A stretch of DNA of 64,000 nucleotides from UBA11164 sp034376725 (GTDB lineage Bacteria; Pseudomonadota; Gammaproteobacteria; Xanthomonadales; Xanthomonadaceae). The translations under genes were made by a program, and so were the position numbers. The stretch's first letter is position 1; each line of letters begins with the position of its first letter. The notes under the pieces are model-generated. The model was not told the origin of the DNA. It did no database searches and was given only the letters and a program-made list of their open reading frames with translations. Of this stretch, positions 1 to 8,901 are shown piece by piece. Where the stretch lies: contig JAXMJH010000092.1 of NCBI GenBank assembly GCA_034376725.1, forward strand, positions 15,388-79,387. The letters are read 5' to 3'.

Positions 1-813
1 GGCGATGGTGGCAGCGACTTCAGCGCTGCGTACCTTCACTTCCTGGTCCTGCATCAATCGCGCGTATTCCTGGTCTCGGGCAATTTCCAGCGAACTGCGC
101 TCGGTCTCGAGATTCTTGAGTTCTATGGCGATCTTGGTGTCGCGCTCGATATCGTTGCGCTGCTTGCGCCGGAGCTCGATTTCCTGGGTGAGCTTGGTCA
201 GACCCTGGGCATCGAAGGCATTCTGCGGATTGAAGAAATCGGCGGCGGTCTGATCGAGTCCGGTCAGCGACACCGACTCCAGCTCCAGTCCGTTCTTGTG
301 CAGATCCTCGGAAACGGCGACCTGCACCTTCTGGGCGAATTCCACGCGGTTCTCGTGCAGTTCCTCCATGCTCATGCCGGCGGCCACCGCGCGCAGGGCA
401 TCGACGAACTTGCCTTCGACCAGTTCCTTGAGCGCGGCCGGCTCCATCGTCCGTCGACCCAGGGTCTGCGCCGCAGTGGAAATCGCTGCGGCATCCGGCT
501 TGACCCGCACGTAGAATTCGGCCTGCACATCGACGCGCATGCGGTCCCGGGTGATCAGCGCGGCTTCACGGGCGCGCAGCACTTCGAGCTTCAGCGTGTT
601 CATGTTGACCGGGATGATTTCGTGCAGTACCGGCAGCACGAGCGCACCGCCGTCGCGCACCACCCGCTCGCCGCCGAACCCGGTGCGAACGAAGGCGATT
701 TCCTTGCTGGCGCGGTTGTAGAGCCGGGCAAAAATCAAACCCAGGGTGAACAGCGCAACCAGCACTGCACCGGCGGTGACGAGAATCGGCATGTAGGGCA
801 TGTCAGGGATCAT
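1..813 (-). CDS. yqiK: Flotillin-like SPFH protein YqiK (3' end outside window)
   Basis: The first 271 residues are visible and the C-terminus is cut by the window edge. An N-terminal membrane segment (about residues 8-28) is followed by a band-7/SPFH domain (about 35-200) and the start of a charged coiled coil. The stretch GLDQTAADFFNPQNAFDA is a typical YqiK signature. A GGAGGAG Shine-Dalgarno 8 nt upstream fixes the ATG at 813. The gene lies 74 bp after yqiJ and is the last visible member of a leftward operon with pspA. Flotillins scaffold ordered membrane domains, so a role in membrane maintenance with PspA is inferred. Confidence 0.88.
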   Translation of the reverse strand, partial: MIPDMPYMPILVTAGAVLVALFTLGLIFARLYNRASKEIAFVRTGFGGERVVRDGGALVLPVLHEIIPVNMNTLKLEVLRAREAALITRDRMRVDVQAEFYVRVKPDAAAISTAAQTLGRRTMEPAALKELVEGKFVDALRAVAAGMSMEELHENRVEFAQKVQVAVSEDLHKNGLELESVSLTGLDQTAADFFNPQNAFDAQGLTKLTQEIELRRKQRNDIERDTKIAIELKNLETERSSLEIARDQEYARLMQDQEVKVRSAEVAATIA

Positions 814-887
814 TCGGGTTGCTCCTCCGTGATTGGTACGATGCGCCAGAACGGCTGGGTTTACTGCGGCGACGCCAGCGAGGCGCG

Positions 888-1589
888 CTATGACTCGGGG
901 TCGATCAATGCACTGTTGGGATTGGCAATGACTGCAAAACGACCGCCGCCTGTCTGGCGGACCAGCAGCACGGTTTCGCCCTGGCTGAAAACCCGATCGG
1001 GTTCGTCGGGTTCAACCAGCACGTAGTGATCGGTGCCGTGCCGGTCGACGAGTCGGGCCTGCGCCGGCAGGCCAACGCGTGCCGTGCCGGCAACCACCAA
1101 CGCGGTACGACCGACGAACTCGACCGGATCGATGGCTGAACTCTCATCGCGCGGCATCAGCCGGGCCAGGACCCGGGCACAGCTCCGCAGCACCGGGAGG
1201 CTGCCGATGAACACCAGCGGCACGGCAACAGCGGCCGGCAATGCAAATCCCAGCGTGCTGCGAAGGATCCCCTGCACAGAGAGGCCGGCAATGCCGAAAA
1301 CCGTCAGAAGCACCACCAACAGCATCAGCACCGGAACCTTGCCGACATGCAGCCAGGCCAGCAGCCGGCCCAGCACACCCTGCACCTCTGCACCGGTGGC
1401 CTCCATGCCGGTTGTCGAAGCGTGGCCCATCGGTTCCAGTTCGGCATGCGAGACCACGAACTCGTCAATCGCATCACCCAGACTGAAGCCAGTCAACAGC
1501 GCCAGCAGTTCGGTGACCGCAATGCCCAGCATCACCAGCAGCGCAACGGTAAACGGCGCGCTGCCTTCGGCGACAAACCAGTCGATCAC
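888..1589 (-). CDS. yqiJ: YqiJ-like inner-membrane protein with OB-fold
   Basis: 233 aa. Three hydrophobic segments lie in the N-terminal half (about 12-40, 85-108, 113-135). A soluble beta-rich C-terminal part (about 150-225) fits the NfeD/YqiJ OB-fold that usually partners a flotillin. The start is GTG, overlapping the pspA stop as GTGA, so the two are translationally coupled. Position between pspA and yqiK matches the known yqiJ-yqiK pairing of enterobacteria. YqiJ is presumed to anchor or regulate the flotillin assembly; the biochemical function is not established. Confidence 0.82.
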   Translation of the reverse strand: MIDWFVAEGSAPFTVALLVMLGIAVTELLALLTGFSLGDAIDEFVVSHAELEPMGHASTTGMEATGAEVQGVLGRLLAWLHVGKVPVLMLLVVLLTVFGIAGLSVQGILRSTLGFALPAAVAVPLVFIGSLPVLRSCARVLARLMPRDESSAIDPVEFVGRTALVVAGTARVGLPAQARLVDRHGTDHYVLVEPDEPDRVFSQGETVLLVRQTGGGRFAVIANPNSALIDPES

Positions 1590-2266
1590 GCCTTGTCGGC
1601 CTTGAGCTGGGCCAGGCGCTCGGCGACACGGTTGCGGCGCGACAGTTCTTCAAGTTCGGCGAGTTGCGCGGCACTGCCAGCGGGTGTCCCGGATGTACCC
1701 GACAGCCCGGTTTGCCGCTGGAACACGCGATCGAACGCGTCACCGGCGCGCTCGGCCCGCGTTTGCGCATCAGCGCCAGCGCGCGCGGCCGCGCCGGAGC
1801 CATCACCGGCCGGCTTCTGGGCGGCCTGCACCTTGCGGAACTCGGCCAGCGCCTCGCGCATTTCGCGCTTCTTGGCCTGAAGTGCTGCGATGTAACCCTC
1901 CAGTCGGGACTTCTCCTCGGCCAAATCGGCCAAGCGGGATTCCAGGACCGGCATCTGCGCCTCGATATCGATCTGTCGCTCGACCGCCGCGCTGGCCAGG
2001 TCTTCGCGGTTCTGGGCAATCGCCAGACGCGCCTGATCGCCCAATTGCTCTTGGCGGGCGCTGTCCTCGGCCAGGCGCTTGGCGGTCAGGTGCCGCTGTG
2101 CCTCGATCTTGCCGAGATCCGCACGCACGTCGGCGATCGCCGAATCGATCTCTCGCACAGCCTGCTCCATCACCACTTCCGGTGCGGCGTCCTCGACGGC
2201 GTCGACGACGGCATTGAAGCTACCGGCGATCAGGCGACCGACTCGGCTGGTCAGGGACTCGCTCAT
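1586..2266 (-). CDS. pspA: PspA/IM30 family membrane-stress protein
   Basis: 226 aa, almost entirely alpha-helical and charged. It opens with an amphipathic helix (MSESLTSRVGRLIAG...) and has a long coiled coil through residue 150, as in PspA/IM30. These proteins form ESCRT-III-like polymers on the inner membrane and limit proton leakage under stress. The ATG at 2266 overlaps the upstream stop as TGATG and has AGGAG 6 nt before it; a GTG one codon earlier is less likely. No PspF, PspB or PspC is visible, so control differs from the enterobacterial psp system. Confidence 0.85.
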   Translation of the reverse strand: MSESLTSRVGRLIAGSFNAVVDAVEDAAPEVVMEQAVREIDSAIADVRADLGKIEAQRHLTAKRLAEDSARQEQLGDQARLAIAQNREDLASAAVERQIDIEAQMPVLESRLADLAEEKSRLEGYIAALQAKKREMREALAEFRKVQAAQKPAGDGSGAAARAGADAQTRAERAGDAFDRVFQRQTGLSGTSGTPAGSAAQLAELEELSRRNRVAERLAQLKADKA

Positions 2267-2790
2267 CACTTTCTCCTCGTCTGGGTGGGGCTTTGGTTCC
2301 GGCTGGCGGCCATCCGTTCGGCAAGTTCAATGGCCGACCGGGACCGTTGTTGCAGTTGCGCTGAATCATGACACCCGGGAAACCCAGCCGACGCAAGTTG
2401 GAGCAGCGAATCGACCAGGCCGAGTGCGCGCTCGCCCATGCCATGCTCGAGTCGGCGCAGGCGCTCGACCTCGTCCCGACCTTCGACGGCGGCGCCGGAC
2501 AACACGAACGCCGCCGCCTCCGGCAGCCAGGAAAGCATGCGCGAAATCAGCTCCGATCGCACGCCGTTCCGCGCCTGGGCATCGTGAATCTGCCGCTCGG
2601 AAGCGGCAAACAGGCGGCGCGAAAAATCATAGGCGGCCCCGAAGTCGTCCATGACCTCGCGCTGGGCCCTGGCATCGGCCAGCAGTGCGCGGATTTTCTC
2701 GCTCAGATTGGCCGCGCCGGGAACGTCGATCTGTGCCAGATAGGTCAGATCATCCTCGTCGAGCCGCAGGGTGACGGTTTGCTTGGCCAT
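2266..2790 (-). CDS. Putative ribbon-helix-helix protein heading the pspA-yqiJ-yqiK operon
   Basis: 174 aa, not assigned to a named family. Residues 2-38 (KQTVTLRLDEDDLTYLAQ, then NLSEKIRALLADA) read like a CopG/Arc ribbon-helix-helix: a short beta strand of alternating residues followed by two helices. The rest is helical with no membrane segment. It is the first gene of the operon and its stop overlaps the pspA start. A DNA-binding autoregulator is a reasonable inference, but a PspA partner with a chance RHH-like start is also possible. The ATG at 2790 is chosen; a TTG three codons upstream gives a slightly longer form. Confidence 0.6.
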   Translation of the reverse strand: MAKQTVTLRLDEDDLTYLAQIDVPGAANLSEKIRALLADARAQREVMDDFGAAYDFSRRLFAASERQIHDAQARNGVRSELISRMLSWLPEAAAFVLSGAAVEGRDEVERLRRLEHGMGERALGLVDSLLQLASAGFPGCHDSAQLQQRSRSAIELAERMAASRNQSPTQTRRK

Positions 2791-2823
2791 CGGTACCAAC
2801 GTGTGGGATTGGAGCCTGTCCGA

Positions 2824-2852
2824 ATCTTATTTCATATATATTGCGAATGCAA
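2824..2852 (-). promoter_or_regulatory. Promoter of the RHH-pspA-yqiJ-yqiK operon with overlapping palindrome
   Basis: On the minus strand, TTGCAT (2852-2847) and TAAGAT (2829-2824) are separated by exactly 17 nt, a good sigma-70 layout in an unusually A+T-rich patch. The palindrome TTGC-N4-GCAA (2841-2852) covers the -35 box, and a wider TGCGA/TCGCA inverted repeat spans 2842-2866. An operator for the first gene product is inferred. The leader to the ATG is about 30 nt. Confidence 0.5.
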
Positions 2853-2925
2853 TTGTTTGTATCGCATTTGTCATAAGCTGCGGTAGTGATCCCGGCAAGC
2901 CCCCGATTCCGCTGGAACCTGCGGC

Positions 2926-2931
2926 TAAACT
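2926..2931 (+). promoter_or_regulatory. -10-like hexamer TAAACT 6 nt before a dusA start
   Basis: The sequence GCGGCTAAACT is followed by 6 nt and ATG at 2938. Transcription would begin at or next to that ATG, implying a leaderless mRNA. No clear -35 is seen. The same arrangement recurs before six other genes in the window. Confidence 0.4.
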
Positions 2932-2937
2932 ATGGAG

Positions 2938-3942
2938 ATGATCACGCCGCCCGCCGCCCGCCGCCTGTCCGTCGCGCCGATGATGGAATGGACCGATCGG
3001 CATTGCCGGTACTTCCATCGGCAGTTGGCGCCGCATGCCGGGCTGTATACCGAGATGGTGCATGCCCAGGCGGTGATCTTCGGCGATCGGGGCCGGTTGC
3101 TGGGTTTCGATCCGGCCGAGCATCCGGTCGCCATCCAGCTGGGCGGCAGCGATCCGGGCGATCTGGCCCGGGCGGCTTCGATCGCTGAGCAGCGGGGCTA
3201 CGACGAAATCAACCTCAACTGCGGCTGTCCCTCGAACCGGGTCCAGGCCGGACGCTTCGGCGCCTGCCTGATGATCGAACCGGCGCTGGTCGCCGAGTGC
3301 GTGGCGGCGATGTCGGCGGCGGTGTCGGTACCGGTGACCGTCAAATGCCGGCTGGGGGTCGACGATCAGGACGATTTTTCGCATTTCCTGGCGTTCATCG
3401 ACACCGTCGCCGAGGCCGGCTGCCGGCACTTCATCGTGCATGCCCGCAACGCCTGGCTGAAAGGGCTGTCGCCGAAGGAGAACCGCGAGGTGCCGCCGCT
3501 GCGCCACGACTGGGCCTACCGGCTCAAGCGCGAGCGCCCGCAGCTGACCGTCGTGCTCAACGGCGGCATCGATTCGGTCGAGGCGGCGCACGCCCATCTG
3601 AACCACGTCGATGGCGTGATGCTCGGCCGCGCCGCCTATCACGACCCCTACCTGCTGCACCGGCTGGATCGGGCGCTGTTCGATCCGGGCGCCGCGTTGC
3701 GCTCGCGTCAGGAGCTGCTTGCCGCGATGCAGCCTTATGCGCTGGCGCGGTTGGCCGAAGGCACCGCGCTGAAACATCTGACCCGCCACGTGCTGGGACT
3801 GTTTCACGGGCAGTACGGCGGCCGGCGCTTCCGGCAACTGCTGAGCGAGTCGGAAGAAGGCGGCCCCGAGGGTTGGGCCCGGGTCGAGCGCGCGCTGGCC
3901 GCCACGGTGCGGGCCTGCGATCCAATCGCCGATGCGGCCTGA
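2938..3942 (+). CDS. dusA: tRNA-dihydrouridine(20/20a) synthase DusA
   Basis: 334 aa FMN-dependent reductase that converts uridine to dihydrouridine in the tRNA D-loop. The FMN-binding N-terminus (SVAPMMEWTDRHCR), the catalytic-cysteine segment NLNCGCPSNRVQAG and GGIDS/DGVMLGRAAYHDP are all present. The motif set is DusA type, and the length is normal for the family. Two in-frame ATGs lie two codons apart (2932 and 2938). The second is preferred because the TAAACT -10-like box sits 6 nt before it. The next gene follows after 12 bp. Confidence 0.93.
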   Translation: MITPPAARRLSVAPMMEWTDRHCRYFHRQLAPHAGLYTEMVHAQAVIFGDRGRLLGFDPAEHPVAIQLGGSDPGDLARAASIAEQRGYDEINLNCGCPSNRVQAGRFGACLMIEPALVAECVAAMSAAVSVPVTVKCRLGVDDQDDFSHFLAFIDTVAEAGCRHFIVHARNAWLKGLSPKENREVPPLRHDWAYRLKRERPQLTVVLNGGIDSVEAAHAHLNHVDGVMLGRAAYHDPYLLHRLDRALFDPGAALRSRQELLAAMQPYALARLAEGTALKHLTRHVLGLFHGQYGGRRFRQLLSESEEGGPEGWARVERALAATVRACDPIADAA

Positions 3943-3954
3943 GCCAGCCGGGCG

Positions 3955-4869
3955 ATGATCACCCGGGATCTTGATCGCTTCCTGTCGATTGCCGGAGGTA
4001 TCCAGCCCGACTTCGGCCCGGCCTGGCCGCGAGCGGCATTTCTGGTCAGTCCCGAAGGGTTTTCGCCGGGCGCCGATTCGGCGCTCGACAACCGCTACAT
4101 GGCCGACGGCGCAACCCCGCAACGGGCGCTCGACCAGCACCGCGAGCTGCACCGCGCACTGAGCGCGGAACTGCCGGTCATCTGCTTCGCCGGCGATCCG
4201 GCCACGCCCGAGGCGGTGTTCGCCAACAACGTATTCGCCACGGCACGAATCGATGGCGCGGGTCGGCTGCTGATCGCCCGCATGCATCACCCGAGTCGGC
4301 GCGCCGAGGCCGAACGCGCCGACATCCGCAGGTTTTTCGGCACGGTGCTCGGCTACACCGAGCATGACCTGCGCGCCGGGACCGGCGTCGGCGAGCTGAC
4401 CGGCTCGCTGGTCATCGACCGGGCGCGCGGCCTGGGTTTCTGCGGGCTGTCGGCACGCTGCGACGAAGCCGGCGCGCGCGCGATGCACTCGGCCTTCGGC
4501 CTGCGCGCCACGTTGATGTTCGACCTGGCCGAGGGCGAGTACCACACCAATGTGGTGCTGGCGGCGCTGGCCGATCGTGCGGTGATGCTGGCCGGCGACG
4601 GCTTCGCCAACCCCGCCGTCGCCGATGCCATCGCCGGCCTGTTTCCGCATGCCATCAGGCTTTCCGCCACCGAGCGCATGGCATTCGCAGGCAACGCGAT
4701 CGCGCTGGGGCCGACGCGGGTCTGGCTCAGCGCCACGGCGGCGAAGGTCCTGTCCGCGACTTCGCGCAGCGGCCTGGGGCGGGCCGGCTTCGCCGTGGTC
4801 AGTGTGGCGCTGGACGAAATCGAGCGGGCCGGTGGATCGCTGCGCTGCTGTGTCACCGAGATTTTCTAG
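3955..4869 (+). CDS. CtlX-like amidinohydrolase (arginine deiminase-related)
   Basis: 304 aa with the layout of the guanidino-group-modifying superfamily (COG4874/CtlX): early NNRYMADG, a middle FANNVFATA segment, the catalytic-type His in GEYHTNVVLA (about residue 189) and the nucleophile-type Cys near the end (RCCVTEIF). Relatives hydrolyse citrulline or related ureido and guanidino compounds. The exact substrate cannot be read from the sequence. It follows dusA by 12 bp and is probably co-transcribed. An arginase lies 10 kb away, so arginine-related catabolism is plausible. Confidence 0.75.
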   Translation: MITRDLDRFLSIAGGIQPDFGPAWPRAAFLVSPEGFSPGADSALDNRYMADGATPQRALDQHRELHRALSAELPVICFAGDPATPEAVFANNVFATARIDGAGRLLIARMHHPSRRAEAERADIRRFFGTVLGYTEHDLRAGTGVGELTGSLVIDRARGLGFCGLSARCDEAGARAMHSAFGLRATLMFDLAEGEYHTNVVLAALADRAVMLAGDGFANPAVADAIAGLFPHAIRLSATERMAFAGNAIALGPTRVWLSATAAKVLSATSRSGLGRAGFAVVSVALDEIERAGGSLRCCVTEIF

Positions 4870-5009
4870 CCGGGGAACGACACTCGCTGTGGGCGCACCG
4901 GCTGAAGGCCGGCTAAGCACCGGGCGCGCATTTAAGCCACGATTCACCCCGTTGCACCCAGACTGGCCCCCATCGCCAAGACTTCCCTGCAATCGAGGCG
5001 GCCGTTACC

Positions 5010-5348
5010 ATGCCTTCACCGAGTCCAAAGGCCACGCGTTTGAATCGCCTGTGCATACCATTGATCGCGCTGACCCTGTGCACGCCGGTTCTCGCAAAGG
5101 ACGGGGACGGCCGTGAGGAACGGTCGCGCGACGATCGCTCGCTCTCGGACTCGGTCCGGCAGGTCGAACGCAATACCGGCGGCCGGGTGGTCGGCGCCGA
5201 ACGCATCAGGGCCAGCAGCCGGGATATCGACCGCGTCAAGGTAGTCACCCCCGAAGGCCGGGTGAAGGTGATCCGCCATGAAACCCGATCCCGCGATGAC
5301 GCGGATGCCGAGCGCGGAAGGGACCGCACGAAACAGCGCGACGAATGA
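5010..5348 (+). CDS. Small exported PepSY-like protein
   Basis: 112 aa. A signal peptide (about residues 8-29, ending in PVLA-KD) is followed by a short charged domain. The segment SVRQVERNTGGRVVGAER...VKVVTPEGRVKVI resembles a single PepSY unit. The C-terminus is rich in Arg, Asp and Glu and probably disordered. It precedes phoP by 57 bp on the same strand, where small PepSY proteins are often found next to two-component genes. A periplasmic modulator of the downstream kinase is an inference. Confidence 0.65.
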   Translation: MPSPSPKATRLNRLCIPLIALTLCTPVLAKDGDGREERSRDDRSLSDSVRQVERNTGGRVVGAERIRASSRDIDRVKVVTPEGRVKVIRHETRSRDDADAERGRDRTKQRDE

Positions 5349-5405
5349 GCTTTCCCGGCAGGTCGCATCCGATCAGCCGCTTTCAGACCCAGACGAGGAA
5401 ACCGT

Positions 5406-6086
5406 ATGCGCATACTTCTGGTTGAGGACGAGGCACCGCTTCGCGAAACGCTTGCTGCGCGTCTAAAGCGCGAAGGCTTCGCGGTCGACGCCGCACAGGA
5501 CGGCGAGGAAGGCCTGTACATGGGTCGTGAGGTGCCATTCGATGTCGCGATCATCGATCTCGGCCTGCCCAAGCTTTCAGGCATGGAACTGGTGCGCAAC
5601 CTGCGCGAGGAGAACCGCAAGTTCCCCATTCTCATTCTGACCGCACGCTCCAGCTGGCAGGACAAGGTCGATGGCCTCAAGGCCGGCGCCGACGATTACC
5701 TGGTCAAGCCGTTCCATGTCGAAGAACTGCTGGCGCGATTGAACGCGCTGCTGCGCCGTGCCGCCGGCTGGTCCAAGCCGAGCCTGGAATGCGGCCCGGT
5801 CAAGCTGGATCTGGCGGCGCAGACGGTCAGCGTCGAAGACCAGCCGGTCGACCTGACCAGCTACGAATACAAGGTACTCGAGTACCTCATGCTGCACGCC
5901 GGCGAGCTGGTCTCCAAGGCCGATCTGACCGAGCACATCTACCAGCAGGATTTCGACCGCGACTCGAACGTGCTGGAAGTTTTCATCGGCCGCCTGCGCA
6001 AGAAGCTCGACCCGGAGAGCACGCTCAAGCCGATCGAGACCGTGCGCGGCCGTGGCTATCGCTTCGCCATCGCGCGCAGCGAATAA
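5406..6086 (+). CDS. phoP: OmpR-family response regulator, PhoP-like
   Basis: 226 aa. The receiver domain (1-115) has the phosphoacceptor Asp in DVAIIDLGLPKLSG (about residue 51) and the conserved Lys in DYLVKPF. A winged-helix DNA-binding domain (about 125-222) ends in TVRGRGYRF. A GAGGAAA ribosome site precedes the ATG. The sensor kinase gene follows 39 bp downstream. The sequence reads like the PhoP of xanthomonads, which controls envelope and low-Mg response genes; the regulon here is inferred. Confidence 0.88.
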   Translation: MRILLVEDEAPLRETLAARLKREGFAVDAAQDGEEGLYMGREVPFDVAIIDLGLPKLSGMELVRNLREENRKFPILILTARSSWQDKVDGLKAGADDYLVKPFHVEELLARLNALLRRAAGWSKPSLECGPVKLDLAAQTVSVEDQPVDLTSYEYKVLEYLMLHAGELVSKADLTEHIYQQDFDRDSNVLEVFIGRLRKKLDPESTLKPIETVRGRGYRFAIARSE

Positions 6087-6125
6087 GCCCCTGTCGGCGG
6101 CGCGCCCAGACCCGGCGGCCGGCTG

Positions 6126-7535
6126 ATGGCGTTGTTCGACTGGCGGCCGTTCTCGCTCCAGGCCCGCCAGCTGCTGGCGGCCGGCATCGGGCTGGTGGCG
6201 TTTCTCGGCCTGACCGGCTACGCGCTCGATCAGGCGTTCACCGAGACCGCCGAAGCCTCGTTGCGCGACCGGCTGCGCAGCTACGCCTATGCCTACTTCG
6301 GCGGCATGGAATTCACTCGCGGCGGCCGGCTGATCGAGCCTGAGACTCCGCCCGACCCGCGCTTCAACACGCCCGGCAGCGGACTGTATGCCGCCGCCAG
6401 CGGCCCCGGTCTGCTGTGGGAGTCGACGTCCACGCTCGGCCACCAGCTGCCCCTCGATGTCTCTCTTGCGCCCGCCGAGGAGCACTTCGTCGGACCGGTC
6501 GTCATCGAGGATCACGGCGACGGCAGCGGCGAGGCCTATCACTACGGGATCGGGCTGATCTGGGAGATCGGCGCGAACGAGCCGGAGGTCGCCTTTACCT
6601 TTCATGTCTTCGAGGACGCAGCAGCGCTGGAATATCAGGTGTCGGTATTCCGACGCGCCCTGTGGGGCTATCTGGGCGCCGCCGCACTGTTGCTGATCGG
6701 CGTCCAGGTGCTGGTGCTGCGCTGGAGCCTGCAACCGCTGCGAAGCGTCGGGCGCGAGCTCGACCGGGTGCGACGCGGCAAGGACGACTGCCTGTCCGAT
6801 CGGCATCCGCGCGAGCTGGAGCCGCTGACCCGCAGCATCAACACGCTGATCGACACCGAGCGACAGCAGCGCGACCGCTATCGGCATACCCTGGCCGATC
6901 TGGCGCACAGCCTGAAGACACCCCTGGCGGTACTGCGCGCGCGGATGGAGTCGGTCAACGATGCCAATGCGCTGCGCGAGGAAGTCGCGACACAGGTGGC
7001 GCGCATGAGCGACATCGTGTCCTATCAACTCTCGCGCGCGGTCGCCGGCGGCCATTCGCCGTTCGCCGCAGCCCAGCCGATCGTACTGCGGGCCGAGGAG
7101 ATCGTGGTCAGCCTGGAAAAGGTGTATGCCGACAAAGGTGTGCTGTGCGAGTTCGAGATCGAGCCCGACGCGGCATTCCACGGCGAACTGGGCGATCTGC
7201 AGGAGCTGCTCGGCAATCTGCTGGAGAACGCCTTCAAGTGGGCGCGCAGCCGGGTGCTGCTGACCGTAACCAACGAGTCTCCCGAAAAGCCCTCCGATGC
7301 CAGGCGAGCGGGCCTGCACATCAGCGTCGAAGACGACGGCCCGGGCATTGCTGCGGACAAGGTCGAAAGCGTGCTGCAACGTGGCGTGCGCGGCGACGAA
7401 AGGGTCCATGGCCACGGCATCGGCCTGGCCATCGTTCAGGACATCGTGCGGGCCTACGAGGGTCGGCTTCGGGTCAGCCAATCCGAGGAGCTGGGCGGTG
7501 CGCAATTCGATCTGCACTTCCCGCCGCGCGGTTGA
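6126..7535 (+). CDS. phoQ: Sensor histidine kinase, PhoQ-like
   Basis: 469 aa. Two membrane segments (about 13-35 and 175-197) flank a periplasmic sensor of about 140 residues rich in acidic and aromatic positions. These are followed by a HAMP-like linker, HisKA (DLAHSLKTPLAVLRARM, the His being the phosphorylation site) and HATPase_c with NLLENAFKWA, DDGPGIA and GHGIGLAIV. All catalytic boxes are intact. It forms the cognate pair with the regulator upstream. Confidence 0.87.
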   Translation: MALFDWRPFSLQARQLLAAGIGLVAFLGLTGYALDQAFTETAEASLRDRLRSYAYAYFGGMEFTRGGRLIEPETPPDPRFNTPGSGLYAAASGPGLLWESTSTLGHQLPLDVSLAPAEEHFVGPVVIEDHGDGSGEAYHYGIGLIWEIGANEPEVAFTFHVFEDAAALEYQVSVFRRALWGYLGAAALLLIGVQVLVLRWSLQPLRSVGRELDRVRRGKDDCLSDRHPRELEPLTRSINTLIDTERQQRDRYRHTLADLAHSLKTPLAVLRARMESVNDANALREEVATQVARMSDIVSYQLSRAVAGGHSPFAAAQPIVLRAEEIVVSLEKVYADKGVLCEFEIEPDAAFHGELGDLQELLGNLLENAFKWARSRVLLTVTNESPEKPSDARRAGLHISVEDDGPGIAADKVESVLQRGVRGDERVHGHGIGLAIVQDIVRAYEGRLRVSQSEELGGAQFDLHFPPRG

Positions 7536-7649
7536 TCGCCGCGCACGCAGACGGCTCGCTGCGCGACGGCCACGCGTTCGCCATGCCACTCGAAGCGGCG
7601 TGGATAACCTCTGCCGCGCGCCGCAACCGAAACCACCCGCTCCGACCTT

Positions 7650-8429
7650 TCAGCCCGCAGCCGTCGGCGGCACCGGCGCCGGGCCGTAAAGCCGTGCGAG
7701 GTGCGCGGCGACCGCCGGCATCGCCTCTTCCAGTAGTGCCGGCGCGGTGAAGTGGTATTCGCTGCACACCGCGAAGAATTCTTCCGGCGCGCTGGCTGCG
7801 TATTCATCGATGGCCGGCTCGAGACCGGCATCGATCTGGGCGCACAGCGCGTCGTAGGCCGCCTGGAAGTCGCGCACCCAGGCACGATGCCAGTCCGGCG
7901 GCAGTGGCGGAGTGCCGTCGAACACGCCGTCGAGCAGATCGAGCTTGTGGGCGATCTCGTGCACGGCGACCAGAAAACCCGCGTCGGGCTCGGCCAGATC
8001 GGCCTCGATATCGCCCCAGGACAGGATGACCGGGCCGCGCTCCCACACTTCGCCGGCCAGATCTTCCTCGCCTTCGGTAATCACGCCGGTGTGCTCGTCG
8101 TAATGGCTGCGATGCGCGCGAAAGGTATCCGGGTAGACAATCACTTCCGCCCAGCCGGCCAGGCCGCGATAGCCGTACTCCAGGATCGGCAGACAGCACA
8201 ACGCTGCAACGATCCGCCGCTGCCGGTCATCGAGCTGCAAACCGGCAGCCGGAGTGATGGTCTTGTCGACCAGAAACCGGGCGCTGTGAGCGCGCAGCCG
8301 GGTCTGAGCCGACGGCGCAAGCCAGGCGATCCACGGCACATCGGCCAGAAGCTGCTGCCAGTGCCCGTCTTGCACCCGCGGCGGCTCACGATGCAGGGCG
8401 CCGGTCAGGCGCTGCCACAGACCACTCAT
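7650..8429 (-). CDS. mtfA: MtfA family zinc-dependent peptidase
   Basis: 259 aa. The HEIAHKLDLLDG segment (about residue 150) is the M90-family HExxH zinc motif, and EEFFAVCSEYHF supplies the probable third ligand region. The N-terminus shows the MtfA pattern (RLRAHSARFLVDKTI). In E. coli, MtfA binds the repressor Mlc and is an aminopeptidase active in the cytosol. It is transcribed towards phoQ and is probably monocistronic. Confidence 0.9.
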   Translation of the reverse strand: MSGLWQRLTGALHREPPRVQDGHWQQLLADVPWIAWLAPSAQTRLRAHSARFLVDKTITPAAGLQLDDRQRRIVAALCCLPILEYGYRGLAGWAEVIVYPDTFRAHRSHYDEHTGVITEGEEDLAGEVWERGPVILSWGDIEADLAEPDAGFLVAVHEIAHKLDLLDGVFDGTPPLPPDWHRAWVRDFQAAYDALCAQIDAGLEPAIDEYAASAPEEFFAVCSEYHFTAPALLEEAMPAVAAHLARLYGPAPVPPTAAG

Positions 8430-8439
8430 CGCAATCCGG

Positions 8440-8721
8440 TCAGCGAAACATGCCGGGCAGGAACTTGTGCCACTGCGGGTGCATGCCGGGCGGCGACGGC
8501 TGGGGCCGTTTCAGTCGCGCCGCGCCTTCGCTGGCCGGCGCTGGGGTCCGCGACGGGCTGTGGGTCGGTTCGGCCGGCTCATCGTTGCCGGCCGGGTGTG
8601 CCCAGCATTCGGGCGGACGCGCCGGGTCGCCTGCACCCGGTGGCGCAGCGGCCAGAATCGGGCTGATCGACAGCACCGAGACGAACAGGAAAACCCGGGA
8701 CAGTACGCTGAACTGGAGCAT
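8440..8721 (-). CDS. Small exported proline-rich protein of unknown function
   Basis: 93 aa. MLQFSVLSRVFLFVSVLSIS gives a clear signal peptide with a likely cleavage after ILAAA. The mature part is short, rich in Pro, Ala and Glu, and ends in HPQWHKFLPGMFR. The family was not recognised. The ATG at 8721 has GGAA 6 nt upstream; a longer open frame to 8838 adds only low-complexity sequence. The gene lies 10 bp upstream of mtfA on the same strand, so the two may be co-transcribed. Confidence 0.5.
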   Translation of the reverse strand: MLQFSVLSRVFLFVSVLSISPILAAAPPGAGDPARPPECWAHPAGNDEPAEPTHSPSRTPAPASEGAARLKRPQPSPPGMHPQWHKFLPGMFR

Positions 8722-8901
8722 GATCGGTTCCGGTGAAATTGACTGCGCCGAACGCCGGCTTGGACTGCAATAGATGCGCCGGGTGGCAGGATGGTTGCAC
8801 GAGTTTAGCGTCATTGGCCGATTGGCGCCCATGGACACGGGAGCGGGTTTCGTTGCGGTGCAGCATGGCAGACGCTCCCGGATACGGCAGACTCACCGCC
8901 C

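Noticed and set aside
2853..2879. A plus-strand promoter TTGTTT...TAAGCT for dusA
   Set aside because: The 15-nt spacing is poor and the TAAACT box next to the start codon fits better.
2827..4992. 721-residue open frame on the minus strand opposite dusA and the CtlX-like gene
   Set aside because: Composition is typical of the antisense of high-G+C genes (rich in Arg, Gln, His, Gly) with no domain; both plus-strand genes carry clear motifs.
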